A DNA stretch of 64,000 bases, from NCBI RefSeq assembly GCF_014356525.2, contig NC_052508.1:38075113-38139112 (forward strand), in the 5' to 3' direction. The notes beneath the pieces were generated by a model. That model did no database searches, was not told the origin of the DNA, and saw nothing but the letters and a program-made list of their open reading frames with translations. Below, in pieces: positions 43,901 to 55,719 of this stretch. The position numbers were made by a program, and so were the translations under genes. Numbering within the stretch: the first letter of the stretch is position 1; each line of letters starts with the position of its first letter. Source of the DNA: Nilaparvata lugens (Eukaryota; Arthropoda; Insecta; Hemiptera; Delphacidae).

Positions 43901-46900
43901 GCTTAATGTGGTTGGCCCCAAGTCGTACGGCTTTCTGTGTAGAAGTCTTCTTCCTTGTACGTTGAGTAGCTGGATTGCTTCTTCCTTGTACGTTGAGTAG
44001 CTGGATTGCTTCCACGTTCAAATTTTGATAGTCTTCATGTAAGGTTATACTGGATTTTTCATCGTACCCTAGCGTACTATAGAAGCCCTTATACCTCAAA
44101 TAATATGTTCCTACTATTTTATGAAGTTATTAGTATTTGAATTAATTATTGTAATTATTCAAAAATATTTTTGAAATTGCATGTAGCAAGAAAAACTATG
44201 AAAAATAAAATAGAATAGTATTATTTTATTAAGTATAAATTATAATATATTAATTAGTATAGAAATACTTTTTTAAGTTTTTAGAATAGTGATTTTTTTC
44301 CAATAATAGTTTTAAAAATGTAGTTTTTTCAAAAATAGTGAAATCAATTATTAATAGAGTGTAAGCACAAAAATACTTCCATAACATTATTTTATTTTCC
44401 ATAAGTAGTTTCATGAATATTTTGATATTGTGACATTATGAGATAGAAATTCAATTTTTGATTTATCCCTTCCTTTATGACTATATGTAATGAATGGCGT
44501 GATTCAGTAGTGTTGAAGTGTTGGAGAGAGATACTCGTGGCTTGAAGTATTTTTCTGAAGATAAGCTCAAACAATATGCAACATTAATCCATGTTTACTT
44601 TTTCAGAGGGAGTAGGAGCCTTACAACCACACTGCCACATCACAATAAAATGTACCAAAGAGGTCAGTGATGACTAGGGTTGTCACCTTTTTTCAAGAAA
44701 AATAAAGTACATTGGTAATCACAGGCCTAAAAAATATAGTACATTACGTTCAAATAAAGTACATGTCATTTTTACCTGTATATTCAAAAAGTCAGCATTC
44801 TGTGGCATTCTGATATACTCACAAGAATACACATTATTGACATGAATATCAATGATTACTATCAAAATACATTATAATTATTGATAGAATAATTCGATTT
44901 ATCCAAATAAGAACATAATAGCTTGGAAAGTTATTGATTACATACTGGTATGACGAAAATAATCATAAATCATTAAAAAGATAGATTAATTTCATTTGTT
45001 ACAAAGCACACGCTCATACAGTAGAATTGTTTAATATGGTATCATGAGAAAAAAACATAATTTAACTTATTTAATCCAAAAAGTTTTAGAATTGGTCTTA
45101 TAAATTCAAAATGTAAGTTATACTCCTTGAAAAAATGCATAATATTGTTACTCTGCAACAATTTAATCAACTCTAGGCTATTGCAAAATAATTTGAGGTA
45201 CACAAGATTAAGAAATTTAATGCAAAAAATTGCACTCTGGCCAAAGATATGTGTACTTCTCAAAATACAATTTCAAATTATTTATTAAAAAAATGAAGCA
45301 CCCTTTATTAATTTATATGAAATGTCAAAAATATTTTAAAAGAACGACTGGTTTCAGCTTATTTTAGCCATTTTCAAGTTCAACTGAAAAATGAATGAAT
45401 AAATAAAAAAGTATTGACTAATTTATGTACATATAAGACTATCCTCCATATTATGTTCTATTTCTTGGTTTGCATAACTTGAAAAATGGGATTATCTAAA
45501 TCGAATTGAATGATTTTTATTAGTTTATTACTATTTAATTTTGCTGTAGTGTAGATATGAAATCTTCTTTTACATTAATTTAATTTACTGCTTTTGCTTC
45601 CAACGTTTAAAATCTTCATATTAGCATTCATATCAATATATTTGTGATTTTCTTCTATCAAGTGCTCCACAAGGCTGATTATTGAGTATTATTTTTTTGA
45701 TTTTAGAGCTTGAATGTGCTCCTAGAAAAAATAAATAAAGGGTGCTTCATGTTTTTAATAACTTTTATAAGTAGCCCATGCAAATAGAGTAATTTTGAAT
45801 GGATATTCAAAATACAATACATGAATATAATGGAATACAAAATGAGTTCAATAATGAATTTTAAATGTAATAAAAAATTTAATAAAATTAGTTAGTTATT
45901 CTTGAAAATATATTTCTTATTGCTTTTGGCCATCATCAATAAATAATTGTTACTGGTGAAGAGTTGCAAAGCGTCTTTGCAATCAACATTCAAATTGAAA
46001 TAAATCATTAGTTCACTATTTCTCATGAGATTCAAAAATGCTTTGCTCCTCTCATCTCTCCACTTATATTATTCATCACCGAAAAAAAACCTTTTCCACG
46101 AATGCTGAAGTGGCAGAGATAGATTCAAGATTTAAGATTCTTTTATTGTCAGAACATTAAAAACAATAATGCAAGACATCGTCAAAAAATATACAAACAA
46201 TCACAATATTAACAATTTATCACAGGTCATAGAATTACATCACATTATTTAGTATTTCAAACTGTAAGGTTAGCAGTCAATTAAAACAAATTTTACATCA
46301 ATATATCACAGGTCATAAATTACATCACATTATTTATGCATTACATTAAGTCATTTATACTGTAAGGACAGCAGTCAATTAAAATATTTTCTACACACAA
46401 TTTGAACTGACTAATTTCAAGCTCTTTTATTTCAACTGTTAACTTATTGTACATTCTTTTTCCAAACTCAACAAAACTATTCAACATAAAGTGGTAGTTA
46501 CACTGAGTCCTTCTGAGTGCTGTAACCTGTCTAGTAAAATGGCTGTGAACATTACTATTGATTGGAAAACTGTTTACATTTTCCTTTGTATACATCATGC
46601 ATTCAAAAGCATACAGTGCAGTAATTGTCATGATTCTTAGGCTTTTAAACAATGGTTTACAACAATGGGTTCTACTATCCTTATTACAAATTACTCTAAT
46701 AGCTCTCTTTTGTAATATTAAAAGCTTCTTCACATTTGAATCTCTCCCCCATGCAACAATGCCATATGCCAAATGAGACTGAATATATGCGTGATAAACA
46801 GCAATCAACACATCAAAACTATCAATATGCCTTAATCTGCTAAGCATAAAAATACCTCTAGACACTGTCACGGTGGGATTCGCCAAACATACTTGATAAG

Positions 46901-49900
46901 CAACTTTCTATAATAATAAGCTAAAAATTACACTACCCACCTTTATTGGCTGTTGAAATAACAACAAAATCTATTATATATTTATTTATCAAGATCCAAA
47001 TTCACAAACAGTTGTGAATGGTTTTCAAATAACCTAAAATGTCATAATGTCGATTGTTTGTTTACAATAAGGGTTAGTTTCTCAATGCAAACTGAGCCTG
47101 CTACCTTATCAGTCAACTGATAACCGGCGTGTCTGTTTCTGATTGTTGACTGCTTGCTTTGATTTTCAATTTTATTATAATAATTGTTTATTGTACACTC
47201 TGACCTGCTGAAAAATCTGCTCATTGTTTCCCTATATTTGTTTTGCTTGTTTTCTCGTTTTTATCTGTAAAATTATTTATTTATTCTATATGGCACACCT
47301 CAGCACATTTATTTTTTGTAGCCATCCTATTGGTAGATTGTTTTTTTTGACCAGTGATTGGTCAATAACTGGTCATATGACTTTTTCTTCCCCAAACCTA
47401 GCTTCTCAATTTCTGAGAAGGAGAAAAAGAGAGATTAACTGAGCATTCCAATGGAGAGTCGTTTGTAACTCCTATTTGTTATTTTTTGTCATTTTAAATG
47501 TTTCATTGTTAAATTTATGTAAGAGTGTTAAATTCAATTTAAATTTAGTTCCCGTAACGTAAATTTGATTACCAAGTCTCAGTTAAAAAGGAGTTATTAA
47601 TTATTAAAACCGCGAGCCAATATATAATGAAGCCTAATATGATGCCATGCAGCCTGACGAAAGATGCCAGCCATGCCGTGAACAAATCTTCATTAGTGAG
47701 TGCGCGTATATTATGGGCCCATATAAATGTGAGTGATTTATAATATTATTATTTCAAATTCTCTTTGCAATTTTCCATAGACAAACTGATATATCGTTTG
47801 TAAAAATGCTGACGTTACACTGTCCAAACTTGAGTCGGGCAACCCTTGGGTGAAAGCACTACATGCTCATCCTTAATAAATTTATAAACTTGAAAGAACT
47901 CTTTAAAATTCAAATTATATTGTTTATGGGCTTAACCCTTCATTATCAAATTCATTTATTCATTATTGAACAATCAATATTCTTATATGATTGAGTAAAT
48001 TTAAATAAATGCAACTTGTCATCACATGTTGTTCCTTAGTGACCCTGTGTTCGACCTTGCTTATAACTTATTTATTTGCTAATATCATATTCATTTCAGA
48101 GGTCAATTATAGTAACCCTTCATCGAGTTACTTGATCTTGAAGAAATATAGTACAATTAATCCTTTGATTAATTGTCAGGAAAATAATCTAGTATACTCT
48201 AGGCATTTTTCCCTTCTTTGTGTGACAAGGGTACTTCCCAAAACAGGAGTTAACCCTCAGATAAGTGCTGTCACCGACAGGAGACTGGTATTAAACACCA
48301 CAACACCTTACTAAACAGTAAGCTGACATGCTTTTCCCACTTTAAATTATTTTGTAATGTGATGCCTAGAAACTTCACATGATTAATATCACATCGGCCA
48401 CTTAAATCAAATTTCAACAACTGTGTTTTGTCTTTGTTGAGACAAAGAGAGTTTGCAGCTGTCCAGTCTTTGATAGTTGCATTGATAAAATCAAGGATAT
48501 TTATGTTGTCTTATAATTTCTCACACTTGACTTGAATTGCTAGATCATCAGCAAACATAAACGCCCTGACATCACTACCACTTATTGCTGCTGGCAGGTC
48601 ATTTGAATAGATAATAAAAAGTATGGGACCAAGTGTGGAGCCCTGGGGAACACCTGATTCAATTTTTAGAAAATTAGAGAAAGAACCATTGTTAATAACT
48701 GTCTGAAATCTATTACTTAAGTAAGACATTATAAGCTTTATAGATAGATCATCAAACCCATAAAACCTGATTTTTTGTATCAGAATAACATGTGAAATTG
48801 TATCAAAAGCTTTTGACATGTCATAAAAGCTTCTCGTGACCTTCATTTTTCCATCTAGCCATCTAATTCCATTCCTCAAGAACTCTGAGATAGCAGTATG
48901 CGTAACTCTATTGCTTCTGTAACCAAATTGACTATTATATCATATCAGATTTTTCTTTCACTTTTTTCCTCCAATACTTCCTACCAATATAATTCTAAGA
49001 TCTTTTGATTGTTGATTTTGATGATAAAATACACTAAACAAACTGAACCATCAATGAACTACCATAAAAATATTTCTGTTGAAAAGCTATGGGATCGGAT
49101 CCATTCACAACGTCGATGATTGCAGTGTTTACCAGCCGCCATAAAAAATTGTGCCAGACAAAAGTAACATGAAAACAATGGTCTGCAATGACATTGAACT
49201 GCAATTATACAATTTGAACTCTGTGATAAGAGTGTTACACTTGGAGCTATCCCAATATTATTTATTATCTTCTGAAAATGATTTAATGAAGTGTTTCTCA
49301 TTATGTAAAAATGCTCTTTGTTTGAGATTAATTATTATTACCTTCAAATTGCACGGAAAACTGTAAGACTGAAGTAGAGAAATGTAAATATCAGTCAACA
49401 AATTCCACATGACTGAAGTTCTGAAGAGAATACAAGAAAAATTCAGTGAAAGTAAAAACCTCACTGTAAAATGAGACCTATAAGATAACATGTATGGATA
49501 GATAGATGTTGAGGAGTAGAGTTGAAAAGGTAGTATCCTTCTAGTCAGGCTGAGAAAGAAACCTATGTACCAAAATGTTTGAAAAAATTCATCATGCTCA
49601 TCGCGAGGAGTAGGCCTACTATTATGAAAGTGAATTAATAATATATACACTATTGATCATTTGTTGAAAATAGCTCATATTATAATAAAATAATTAAATA
49701 TAATATTATTATATCTAATCATTTTCCATCACTGATATTGCGATTTGAGATTAGGATATTGAAATGATCATTCATTACTATGTTGCAATAAATGGTGAAA
49801 AGTGACTATAATGCTTGGAATTTTTCAGATAGCAGGCTTCAACGGACTTAGCGATGCTTTCAAAAGACTGGACTTCCGATCAGCAGTGCACGATGTTCGT

Positions 49901-52900
49901 AGATTTAATTACATCTGTAAGCTGCTTGATCTTCTAATCTCCCACAAACTCACCACATTATCTGGCTGTGCTCAGAAGGTGCTCTTTAATATGCTCGAGG
50001 AAGTCGCTTATCAAGGTAACTTTCATATTCATTCTAGTCATGCAGTACATGCATTCCCTAATCATACTCTTATTCTATCCACATTTATTCGTTTCAAATA
50101 TGCAGGCTCTTAGAAATAGAAGGGAGAAAAAATCGTAAACTTTTTCCATTTAATAGTTATCAATCTCTTTAATGAAGGCTTTTCCCTTTCACGACCCTCT
50201 CACTTCTCTGACGTTTCTGTAATATGTGATGTTGCTCGATCAACAGCCTAACCTTTTCCTTCTATTTTTCTATTATTCAAAAATATTGTTATTTTTCTCC
50301 AGTCATTTCTAATTTCTATTATAGAAGTTAAGGGTTAGTCATTAAAGCGGTTCATAAACTTGTCTTGTCTTTGGTTGATTGTCAATTAATTTGCCAATGA
50401 GAAAGATGCATTGTAAGTCAAAATAAAAACAAAGCGTTTTATAACAGTATAATAAGTAAGACACTGAACACACAATTATATGGAGAATGAACAAACTCGT
50501 ATTATTAAATATTATTTATTCTTGCGCTATATTAACACTTTATTAATTAGTCATTTATTCTTATGAATGTGTTTTAATTTTCTCTGGTTATTGTTATATC
50601 TAGATTCAACTCATTTTTCAACACATATTCTTTAAACTATGGGATTGTCGGTTTGTTCTACGATTACTTTTGATCGCTTTAATTAATCAACTTCAAATGT
50701 TCAACATATATCCTTTGAACCATTTTAGAAATCGAGTTGTAGGCCAAAGAAATATTGGAAGACTCCTAAATTAGAAATTGAATGATTTGGTGCTTTTGGC
50801 AGTTTCAGCAAGCCAGCAGAACATGCACCTGTTGAAGAAGCTGCTGCGTCAGGTGCAGCTAATGATCGACTGCGCGTGCTGGGGACGTCCGCTCGGCAGC
50901 TCGCAGCTCTGGGAGAACCACCTCGCCACTATCAACAGGATACTCGCCATTGCCAACCAAATTCAAATCACTGAGGTTCTGCATCACTTCATTTCCTACC
51001 TAGTCACTCCAAATCAAACTCAAATATAATTAGTGAAACAACCTTATGAGATCTTTAAATTCAAAGGTATGGTTGCACAAAAGTCGGTTTAATTTTAACG
51101 AGGGTTTTGGAAACAAGACGGGCCCTTTATTGAACAATATCCAGTAGTGGACAGGTAGCGCGGCCCAGTCTCCTTTCCACGTCTCCTTACCCTTAACGGT
51201 GATTAAATGACGGTTAAATGCCACGAGAGCCAATAGACAGATAAATTGCCTTCATTTTTCACTCTTAGAAATATTACAAGTGTTATAGGAAAAGTTGAGG
51301 CAATAAAAGCCCCTTCTTTCACTTAACCCAAAATCAGAACTTTTCCACTTAACCCAATCGAAGAAACGGAAGACGTATTTAATTAGCACTTGATCACAGT
51401 TAAAATTTAAGAGGCTTTCATGTAATCAAACCTAAATCTTTATTTCTCATCCAATAACTCTGAATTAAAACGTTCAGTACATTGGACATTTTTAGTGATA
51501 CTGTAAAACTGGAGTATCTTAGCATTTTTTGGACTGTAAATATCGTATTCAGTTGGCAAACGTGAAGACATTCACACTTGGGCTTGAGCATGATCCACTT
51601 CAAAATAATGGTACCTTACCATACTAATATTATTTTATGTGTGTAAAAAAATGTTTCATGATTAATAGTAGTATATCTTACTTCTACTAATGAAAAAAGT
51701 AAAGAATGATAGTTTCAAACAAGTTGATTTCATAATAATATTCAGAATTTATAAAACATTTTGATAGCCTCAATGAGTTAAAATACAGAAAATATGTCTT
51801 AAGAAAAAGTAGCTTTTTTCTCCCGTTTATTATATTGAATGCTTTGCTAATGGCATCACCATATTTTTAATACCAATAAAATTGAATCATCGCAATTTAT
51901 TGATGTCACCGTCTCAATATTTAAAAGTAAAATTATTATAATTGCATAGAAAAAAATCTAAAACGTTTTTAGGTTGAATAACATGAGTATAAAATTATTC
52001 AAGCTATAACTAGATTCAAACTACTCCATTCTATTTTTGCTGAGATGAAAACAGTGAAAAACTAAGGGCATTTTTTTTCAGAGAACAATTCTTCAATTAT
52101 TTGTTTTGCAACTGCAGTTTAATCTTGGAATTATCAGACGTTCAACCCAATTCATAAGGATGGAAGGAGAAAAATATATTGTATTAATGATCAATGCTGA
52201 TAGAATAAGAATAATTTGACGAAATTTGAAATAATTTTTCCGCACTCAGCAAATATCGGCAACCGATAAAATTCGAATGAACGCTGTATAATTTACAAAA
52301 ATTTGTTTCATATACACTGATGAATCGTAAAGATTGTGTGTTGACAGCTGTCTGTTAGAGTCAAATCAAAGAGGTACTTATTACAATATCAACTGCAACG
52401 TCGCACAATGACACAACTTTTGTGCAACATGTCTTATATCTAGTCTATTGTATGACTGTAATTATTGTTATAAGATAATATGTGATTTTGCTGTCATATG
52501 TACCTAATGATGTCCAAGTATAGTATAAATGCTCACGACAATAAAGAATTAAATTGAAAAAATTAAAACTATTACTTTTGGTAGTGATGCATGAGTAGTG
52601 TGTTTAATGTGAGACTGAAGAGTAATACCAGCCTAGCGAGGAGATAATTTAAATTGATTTTACCTTGGTGAGGAGATAGCCTGAAAGAGTTGAGCCGGAT
52701 AATCAATCAATAATTTTATTTAATTCAACACATACACAAAAGAAATCAAAATACAAAACCAACACAATCAAAATACAAATGTCCAATAAAAATAAAAAAC
52801 AGGCTTTTTTATTGTAATAATGAGTGTTGGTGTTTAGCCAGGCGAGGAGGTGTTTCCGAAGCTGGAGAACATGCCGGAAGAGTGCGTGCGTGAGGTGCTG

Positions 52901-55537
52901 TTGCGATTGGCCGACCACAAGGACCTGGAGGCGAGTGCGCAGGCGTGCGCCGTCATGGGTCGCCTGTGCGATGAACAGCGCATCTGGCGCGAACTATGTC
53001 GCTTCCACTTCACACCGCACCAGGTTGCCACCGTCCTCACCCACCGCCACCGACCCACAGACTGGCAGCTCGCTTATCACAAGCTCAGAAAGTAAGTAAT
53101 TGATTATTTTCAATATCCTACCTGTTTTCCTATTTTTGTGCTATGTGTGATAAATTTCAACTCTGATAATAGTCTCTAGGAAGCTTTTAAAACAAACAAA
53201 CCTACAAACATACAATATATTTTCAGAATTTTCCAAAGTTGTCTCCTTATGAGTCTACACACAACACCTAAACATGAGAATTGTACAAACGGTGATCGGC
53301 ATACTATATGCAGAATAGTTAGTTGTTCTCAAATGATATTATCACGTAATTCATAGTTTTCTTGGTCCTTTGAGCGCAATTTCTAGATTAGGCTGATCAC
53401 TAACGGTAGGACATGCATGTTTATCATGCACATCATGCTTGTTTTGTCATCAGTGAGAGGCTTCTAACATGAAAATTAAAAATTATAGGCCTAACCAATG
53501 TGCCTAGAATACAATGTATACAATGCAGTGTATTCTAGGTACCTTGGGCCTAACGATTGGAAAATAATTTAAGCACAAATAGTGCAGCGAAGAAAAAATA
53601 CATAATAAAAAATCGGAGATACAAAAACATAACCTCGAAAAATGTTGTACGAAGCCTTCGCTGTGATGAAACAACAGTGTATGACGTCATGTGTATCATG
53701 CATGTCATGTTTGTCCCACTAGTGGACGGTCTTAGGCAACAACAACAAGTCAAACAATTCAAATAAATTTTTATTGCCTTAAAAAACTCAGTTGTTTTCA
53801 ATGGACTTGATAGATGATTTTCTTAGTCCTTTGAGAGCAATTCCTAGAGTAGGGTACACGTAAAAGCCACTGAAGGAGGATTGCACTACGGCGACGGCTG
53901 AGTGGACATAGTCCCATTAGAACTGAAAGAATCATTTTCACTGAACCGATCTCGGACACTGATATGATAAGTGGACACTGACACTGATGCACCTCTTAAT
54001 GGCTAAGGAGTCATCTATACGGGCGTCTTAGCCCCGTCGCGCTGAATCTATTTCGTGCGTCTTCAGAATGCATGGCCTCTTATGGGGAGCGTCTATTTCG
54101 CTCGTATAGCTCACCTGTTTATCCCATAAGATACAATTAATTCATTCGGTTTATGAGTGAACAAATTCAGCGCGTCTATAACGCCCGTATAGTTGTGGAG
54201 CCTTATAGATGAGAAAAGTAGTGACTGAAATCTATCAGTGCTTTTCATTACTTTCCACCAATTTCCATTAAGACATATTTTGTCTTAATGAATGGAATTT
54301 AGTGAATGGGAATTGGCTTGAGTGACGTAATGAATAGCACAAGCCGTCAGTAAATTGGCGTCTCAACGTTTCCCGGCTATAAGCCACTTTAAGGTTGGGT
54401 GTGGGAAGTAAGGCAGATTAGTAAGAAATTAAAATCGAAATTCGTGTATTTTTGCCACTAAGATTATACCACGTGATAACCAATAAGATGTGAGATCATA
54501 TTGTGTTGTCTTGGTCAAACAGGCTTTTTTCTTTTTTTTCAAATGCAGTGGTTTTTCCGGAAGCTCTGATTTCAGTTTGTCAATAAATATTGCGTCATAT
54601 AATTATTTTAATGGTACTGTATTGAAAAACTTGAGATAACTCTTTGTCGATCTAAAAACAGTTGCTAAAATTACATTTTCAGCCAATAAAACTGTTTTTG
54701 TTCTTTTGTAGATTGATTCCCTTAAAAATGAATTATCAGTTCTCTAACGTTGATTATAGTGTATTCAAATACCATCTAGATTGATCAATCTGTACCAAAA
54801 CTTGGATTCAAAACTCCTAAATTGCGCGGCCAGAGTTGGAATCAGAACGTTATTGATTCCACATGAGCAGATGCGCCACTTGACGCCCAACAACTCACTC
54901 ATACAACTCTAACAAAAAAATATGTAATGACCGAATTGTTAATAAGGTAACGGTTTCCTATGAGTGTATTGTTAGTTCTATATATTGAAGAGTTGAATAT
55001 TCATGAGCTTTCTCGTTTTATAGTTCAGTGAGCTCTTAGCACACAAGTTCTTATTCTAGTTATCAAGTTCTAAGCTGGCTCTTCTGAAATCCTTCCACCC
55101 CTTAAAACCCCTCTTCTGATGACGTTTTAGAGTAAGCATGATCTATTGAAAACCACTGTCTTGTTTTGATAGAATAGAAACTTTATTGTAAGATTTGTAA
55201 CAATATCTGAGGTTATCAGATACAATACATAAGTCACCAATTATATACACATATATTATTATAAATGCCTCATCAAGCCATTACATGACTTGTAAAAAAA
55301 ACATTGAATTATGACGTTGTTGAATTGGTACTTTACAGATCATTCGGCCTGCGCGAAGAATACGCGGAAATGATCCAGCTGTGCCGCAACTGCCGCTGTC
55401 TGTTCTGGAAGTCGATCGGCCACCCATGTATCGCCGACACCGACCCTCAGTTCCAGGGCAAACTCGAAGACGTTGACAAAAACTCGCTCCATGTTCCAAT
55501 TCCCCCACAAGCCTTCCTCAAGTTCTTCTCTCTCTAG
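40811..55537 (+). CDS. FBXO25/FBXO32-like: FBXO25/FBXO32-like F-box protein gene (exons 40811 to 55537)
   Basis: Six phase-compatible exons: 40811-40911, 44607-44662, 49829-50015, 50803 (or 50809)-50975, 52838-53091, 55339-55537 (TAG). The protein belongs to the atrogin-1/FBXO25 family. Its N-terminal part has a conserved DAFKRLDFRSAVHDVRRFNY region. The F-box (PKLENMPEECVREVLLRLAD, then the DEQRIWRELCRFHF region) should bind Skp1 in an SCF ubiquitin ligase. The C-terminus has CRNC...WKSIGHPC and ends in PPQAFLKFFSL, the family's Cys-rich tail. The first coding exon with the initiator Met was not found and may lie upstream or outside the window. Coding exons are strikingly richer in GC than the transposon-filled introns. 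Assignment from memory of the family, no search run. Confidence 0.88.
41440..41488. repeat. Short direct repeat GTGGTTAGCATATG
   Basis: ACCACATGGTTAGCATATG and ACCATGTGGTTAGCATATG, 28 bases apart; no further copies seen. Confidence 0.7.
42110..42986 (+). mobile_element. LTR end with primer-binding site (retrotransposon remnant)
   Basis: A TATA box (AGTATATATACAGG, 42158-42172) and transcription-start-like region lie upstream of a primer-site sequence TGGCGCCGGGCA at 42975-42986, preceded by an LTR-end-like TCATAGCA. The left LTR edge was not defined, and no second LTR or pol follows. Could be a 5' LTR plus leader of a mostly deleted element. Confidence 0.4.
43321..43350 (+). promoter_or_regulatory. 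Candidate internal promoter in the F-box gene
   Basis: TATAAATAG followed about 25 bases later by an initiator-like stretch (GTCGCAACTG). It lies about 300 bases upstream of a short ATG exon with a splice donor (43648-43681). Confidence 0.3.
43648..43681 (+). CDS. Candidate alternative first exon of the F-box gene
   Basis: ATGG start context, 11 codons (MASIDENIIYE) plus one base, then donor G/GTACGA. Its exit phase fits the entry phase of the 44607 exon exactly, so a transcript from the 43.3-kb promoter would encode an N-terminally different isoform lacking exon 40811-40911. Could be coincidence. Confidence 0.3.
44607..44662 (+). CDS. FBXO25/32-like, 56-base exon
   Basis: Acceptor TTTTTCAG and donor AAAGAG/GTCAGT. 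Encodes 18 full codons ending HCHITIKCTKE in the frame carried over from 40911 (or 43681), leading in phase 0 into the next exon. Confidence 0.65.
44663..45285. other. Intron sequence with AATAAAGTACA repeats
   Basis: TAAAGTACA/ATAGTACATT occurs three times within 44700-44770; otherwise nothing recognised. Confidence 0.5.
45286..45757 (-). mobile_element. Penelope-like element 3' relic
   Basis: Bounded by inverted ATGAAGCACCCTTTATT (45286-45309, 45734-45757). Minus-strand coding near 45730-45590 resembles the end of a Penelope GIY-YIG nuclease (HLIEENHKYIDMNANMKIL). Near the left repeat is CTTGAAAATGGC followed by GCTGAAACCAG, the same layout as the Penelope fragment at 20914-22027. Confidence 0.65.
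46130..46890 (-). mobile_element. LINE, 3' part (RT C-terminus and 3' UTR)
   Basis: Open frame 46886-46341 with SHLAYGIVAWGRDSN and LLILQKRAIRVICNKDSRTHC, the C-terminal region of Jockey/CR1-type ORF2. The following 200 bases contain a duplicated ACAGGTCATA...GCAGTCAATTAAAA unit (46222-46385) and a TTTATTGTC-rich end typical of LINE 3' ends. It continues the RT fragment at 48310-48937. Confidence 0.8.
46891..48315. mobile_element. Unidentified 1.43-kb insertion splitting the LINE
   Basis: LINE similarity stops on both sides. The inside has CCAATATATAATG (TATA-like, about 47620), an initiator-like TCATTAGTGAGTG and later AATAAA, suggesting a solo LTR, but TG/CA ends with a matching duplication could not be fixed. 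No coding domain. Confidence 0.45.
48316..48937 (-). pseudogene. LINE reverse transcriptase, central part
   Basis: Minus strand, 5'-truncated near 48937. Contains SFYDMSKAFDTISH (motif A), GVPQGSTLGPILF (motif B) and FMFADDLAI (catalytic FADD), then WTAANSLCLNKDKTQLL and LGITLQNNLKW. One stop near 48511 separates two frames. The 3' part is at 46130-46890. Confidence 0.85.
48940..49828. other. Intron sequence, nothing recognised
   Basis: AT-rich; no coding or repeat signature other than short chance frames. Confidence 0.6.
49829..50015 (+). CDS. FBXO25/32-like, exon with DAFKRLDF region
   Basis: Acceptor TTTTTCAG at 49828, donor CAAG/GTAACT after 50015. Encodes IAGFNGLSDAFKRLDF and LTTLSGCAQKVLFNMLEEV, strongly family-like. 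Confidence 0.9.
50803..50975 (+). CDS. FBXO25/32-like, exon with CWGRPLGS segment
   Basis: Two acceptors six bases apart, TTGGCAG (50802) and TTTCAG (50808), both keep the frame and differ by two residues. Ends CTGAG/GTTCTG. Encodes LLKKLLRQVQLMIDCACW and a helical end. Confidence 0.85.
50976..52837. other. Intron sequence, nothing recognised
   Basis: AT-rich intron of the F-box gene; no transposon motifs found by eye. Confidence 0.6.
52838..53091 (+). CDS. FBXO25/32-like, F-box exon
   Basis: Acceptor GTGTTTAG, donor AGAAA/GTAAGT. Encodes the F-box (MPEECVREVLLRL) and the conserved WRELCRFHFTPHQ segment. GC-rich codon use stands out against the flanks. Confidence 0.92.
53345..53850. repeat. 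Local diverged duplication in intron
   Basis: TTTCTTGGTCCTTTGAGCGCAA (about 53358) recurs as TTTCTTAGTCCTTTGAGAGCAA (about 53818), and ATCATGCACATCATG... recurs near 53695. Confidence 0.5.
54000..54212. mobile_element. MITE-like palindromic element
   Basis: Terminal inverted repeats of about 35 bp: CTATACGGGCGT...GCGCTGAAT on the left, matched by ATTCAGCGC...ACGCCCGTATAG on the right. TAAGGA/CCTTA at the edges suggests a TTA/TAA-type target. No coding. Confidence 0.7.
54213..55338. other. Intron sequence with one hairpin
   Basis: A short perfect hairpin ATTAAGACA/TGTCTTAAT near 54270-54292; nothing else recognised. Confidence 0.5.
55339..55537 (+). CDS. FBXO25/32-like, terminal exon
   Basis: Acceptor CTTTACAG. 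Encodes SFGLREEYAEMIQLCRNC, SIGHPC and a C-terminus PPQAFLKFFSL with TAG at 55535-55537. Confidence 0.92.
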
Positions 55538-55719
55538 GTGAATATCGTTAATTACATACCGTCCCATCTGTGTAAACTGTCATAACCATGCATTTATTCA
55601 ACTTGTAGAGTTTAAGAACTATCTAATTATGTATTTTCTACTCATATTTATTCAAAACTGCTACTATTGTGTTTTCCTCCAGCTACTGTCTAAAGTGCTT
55701 ACTTTACTTCCTGGAACAT

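Larger units (their letters stand above)
42990..44606. other. Intron sequence, no clear element
   Basis: Apart from the candidate promoter and exon, AT-rich with one short tandem duplication (TTCCTTGTACGTTGAGTAGC twice near 43950-44010). Confidence 0.5.

Noticed and set aside
48009..48314. 101-codon plus-strand frame
   Set aside because: Lies in the unidentified insertion; no motif or conservation visible.
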